Shown: in pieces, positions 62,193-64,000 of the stretch
Layout: the number at the start of each line of letters is the position of its first letter
Numbering within the stretch: the stretch's first letter is position 1
Assembly (NCBI GenBank): GCA_009839505.1
Contig: VXPO01000036.1
Location: 1 to 64,000, forward strand
Origin: Gammaproteobacteria bacterium
GTDB lineage: Bacteria; Pseudomonadota; Gammaproteobacteria; Pseudomonadales; Azotimanducaceae
Direction of reading: 5' to 3'
Length of the DNA: 64,000 nucleotides
The notes under the pieces: generated by a model
The model's input: only the letters and a program-made list of their open reading frames with translations
Databases searched by the model: none
Told to the model about the DNA's origin: nothing
Program-made: the position numbers and the translations under genes

Positions 62193-63028
62193 ACGAGCGC
62201 ATCGCATTCGTCGGCGGCGGCAACATGGCCCACGCGCTGGCGACCCGGTTGGCCGGTGTGGGCACGTTCGACCTCGTCGTGTCCGAACCCCTTGCCGAAC
62301 AGCGTGCGCGCTTCGAGCCGCCGATCACGACAACCGTCGACAACGTCACCGCGGTTCGCGATGCCGCGGCCGTTGTTCTGGCGGTCAAGCCCCAGGTGCT
62401 CGAGACCGTGGTCCGAGAGATCGGCGGCGTCGTCCGCGAGGGGCAACTGGTGGTGTCCATCGCCGCAGGCGTGCCGCTGGCTTCGGTCGAACGCTGGCTC
62501 GGCAACCGACGATCCGTCGTCCGGTGCATGCCCAACACCCCGGCACTCGTGGGTGCGGGCATCAGCGGCCTGGTCGCCAATGCCGCCGTGTCCCCGCGAC
62601 AAAGACGTCTCGCCGAGGCCGTGCTCGGCGCCGGCGGCGAAGTCGTATGGTTCGACTCCGACACCGATCTGGATGTCGTCACGGCGCTATCGGGCAGCGG
62701 ACCAGCCTACTTCTTCGCGGTCATCGAAGCCCTCGAGGCCGCGGGTGCGCGTCTTGGGCTCGCGCCGGAGACCGCGCGGCGACTCGTGGTGGCGACGGCC
62801 GACGGCGCTGCGAAGATGGCTCGGGACGACGACCCGGCGGAACTGCGCAAGCGCGTGACCTCGCCGGGCGGGACGACGGAGAGAGCGCTCTCTATACTTG
62901 CCGAGCGGTCACTGCCCGAGTTGCTTGATGCCGCCGTCGAGGGCGCGTTCCAACGATCCCGGGAACTGGCGCGCGAGTTTGCCGGCGAGCCCGGCCAGCC
63001 ACCGGACGGACAACAGCAGGGAGCTTGA
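62189..63028 (+). CDS. proC: Pyrroline-5-carboxylate reductase
   Basis: Last step of proline synthesis. 279 aa. NAD(P) motif RIAFVGGGNMAHALATRLAG, VVLAVKPQVLETVV, MPNTPALVGAGISGL, the substrate loop ALSGSGPAYFFAVIEALEAA and the closing TSPGGTTERALSIL are all intact. Starts in an ATGA overlap with yggS. yggT follows after 4 bp. Confidence 0.97.
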   Translation: MNERIAFVGGGNMAHALATRLAGVGTFDLVVSEPLAEQRARFEPPITTTVDNVTAVRDAAAVVLAVKPQVLETVVREIGGVVREGQLVVSIAAGVPLASVERWLGNRRSVVRCMPNTPALVGAGISGLVANAAVSPRQRRLAEAVLGAGGEVVWFDSDTDLDVVTALSGSGPAYFFAVIEALEAAGARLGLAPETARRLVVATADGAAKMARDDDPAELRKRVTSPGGTTERALSILAERSLPELLDAAVEGAFQRSRELAREFAGEPGQPPDGQQQGA

Positions 63029-63032
63029 CGAG

Positions 63033-63593
63033 ATGGGTGAACCACTGACGTTCGTAGTCACCTTCGTGCTGCGGGTGGCCGCGCTGCTGTTCCTGCTGCG
63101 CTTCATCCTGCAGGCTGCTCGGGCGAGCTTCTACAACCCGTTCTCGTCGGGCGTCGTCCGCATAACGGACCCCGTGCTGAACCCGGTTCGCCTGATACTG
63201 CGGCCCTACCGCAACCTGGACATCGCCGCTTTCGCCACGGCCTGGATCGTCCACACCGTGGCGGTGGTGCTCCAGGTCTGGTCGGCGGGAATGCCCATGG
63301 ACGTCCTCGCCATCCTCAACGACGGGCTGAGGGCAACGCTCGGCCTCGTGATCGGCATCTTCCTGGTGGCCGTCTTCGTGTCCGTCATCATGAGCTGGAT
63401 CGCGCCGGGCGTGTATTCCCCGGCGGCCGGCATCGCCCGGGAGATCGCCGAGCCCATCTTGGCACCCGCCCGTCGGATCCTGCCCCCGCTAGGAGGCTTG
63501 GATCTGTCGCCGATGATCACCATCCTGGTCCTCATCCTGATTCAGAGCTTCGCCCTCAACGCCCTGTTGCCCTGCCGGCTGTGGTGCGGTTGA
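63033..63593 (+). CDS. yggT: YggT family membrane protein
   Basis: 186 aa with two copies of the YggT unit: membrane segments [20 protein letters not shown] and [20 protein letters not shown], each followed by an amphipathic block ending in [14 protein letters not shown] or [14 protein letters not shown]. The family is linked with osmotic response and division-site or FtsZ partners in other bacteria. Fourth gene of the conserved run; metX starts inside its last codons. Confidence 0.9.
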   Translation: MGEPLTFVVTFVLRVAALLFLLRFILQAARASFYNPFSSGVVRITDPVLNPVRLILRPYRNLDIAAFATAWIVHTVAVVLQVWSAGMPMDVLAILNDGLRATLGLVIGIFLVAVFVSVIMSWIAPGVYSPAAGIAREIAEPILAPARRILPPLGGLDLSPMITILVLILIQSFALNALLPCRLWCG

Positions 63594-64000
63594 CGGACGG
63601 CGACTCGGTCGGATTGGTCGAACCCCGGGTCGCGCACTTCGATCAGCCGTTCACCCTGCAATGCCGGGAGACGCTGCCGCGGTTCGACCTGGTGTACGAG
63701 ACCTACGGCGAGCTGAATGCCGCGAAGAGCAATGCGGTGCTCGTCTGCCATGCGCTGTCGGGCGATCACCATGCGGCCGGCTACCACACCGCGGACGACA
63801 CCAAGCCCGGCTGGTGGGACGTCTGTATCGGGCCGGGCAAGCCCATCGATACGACGAAGTTCTTTGTCGTGGCACTCAACAACCTCGGTGGCTGCAACGG
63901 CAGTACGGGACCGCGCACCGTCGATCCCGGCACGGGCGAACCCTACGGGGAGAACTTCCCGACGGTGACGGTGAAGGACTGGGTGAAGAGCCAGGCGATG
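63584..64000 (+). CDS. metX: Homoserine O-acyltransferase MetX (partial, runs off the window)
   Basis: 139 codons of the N-terminal part. The alpha/beta-hydrolase start [20 protein letters not shown], then [51 protein letters not shown] and [20 protein letters not shown] are typical of MetX. The nucleophile Ser and the residues that separate acetyl- from succinyl-CoA users lie beyond the end. GTG 63584 overlaps yggT; TTG 63590 is an alternative. It sits after proC-yggT as in Pseudomonas. Confidence 0.92.
   Translation, partial: MRLTDGDSVGLVEPRVAHFDQPFTLQCRETLPRFDLVYETYGELNAAKSNAVLVCHALSGDHHAAGYHTADDTKPGWWDVCIGPGKPIDTTKFFVVALNNLGGCNGSTGPRTVDPGTGEPYGENFPTVTVKDWVKSQAM

Noticed and set aside
1-64000. 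tRNA or rRNA genes
   Set aside because: No TpsiC-arm plus acceptor pattern or rRNA core sequence was recognised on either strand; 6S RNA is the only RNA gene supported.

Overview
This window reads as chromosome from a GC-rich gammaproteobacterium. The judgement rests on family resemblance and gene order as remembered, with no database search. Several blocks match Pseudomonas-type gene order: a lipopolysaccharide (LPS) inner-core locus ending at ilvE; rppH-ptsP and lgt-folA; a ubiH-like gene, a ZapB-like gene, zapA, 6S RNA and fau; and gshB, tonB, algH, ruvX, pilT, yggS, proC, yggT, metX. The interspersed short repeats, the accessory genes and the low-quality C-rich first 55 bases suggest a draft or metagenome-derived genome of an uncultivated lineage.

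Layout. 0-6.9 kb: tolC, two abutting MITE-like repeats, waaA (Kdo transferase), a heme/beta-propeller protein, an FAD oxidoreductase and an aldo/keto reductase. 6.8-18.9 kb: a minus-strand LPS core operon (ilvE, waaF, waaC, a double-length WaaG, a triple-length core kinase, a carbamoyltransferase, a glycosyltransferase, hldE). 19-22.2 kb: ilvD, VanZ-like, fabV. 22.3-32.4 kb: a small membrane protein, folA-lgt, an NRDE protein, an SDR enzyme, ptsP-rppH, a DUF255 thioredoxin-fold protein and a methyltransferase. 32.9-38.6 kb: ubiH-like, gcvT, gcvH, gcvPA, gcvPB. 38.6-43.1 kb: ZapB-like, zapA, an inserted SUMF1-type gene, ssrS, fau, def, rpiA. 43.1-47.8 kb: a D-2-hydroxyglutarate dehydrogenase-like gene and pgk (minus), metK and metF (plus). 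47.8-52.7 kb: an accessory island with a duplicated noncoding segment, a Cys-rich small ORF, a 670-aa unknown protein, a broken gene and a ChpA-like remnant. 52.9-64 kb: gshB-tonB, two paralogous helical-repeat proteins, a Uma2 nuclease, algH-ruvX, pilT, yggS-proC-yggT-metX (metX runs off the end).

The most unusual signal lies in the repeats. Five families of short non-autonomous palindromic elements are interspersed, and they become parts of genes. A TA-flanked element (family B) keeps an 18-bp stem by compensatory change around a conserved loop; one copy supplies the start codon of rpiA and the other the last codons and stop of waaA. A second element (family D) supplies the stop codon at all seven gene ends that abut it. 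A third, double-hairpin element (family E) lies in frame inside an NRDE-family gene and a UbiH-like gene, and a similar insert appears to lengthen the 6S RNA. The LPS locus is also notable, because genes that are separate in Pseudomonas are fused here: three kinase domains in one protein, and two WaaG domains in one protein of which the second has lost its catalytic motif.
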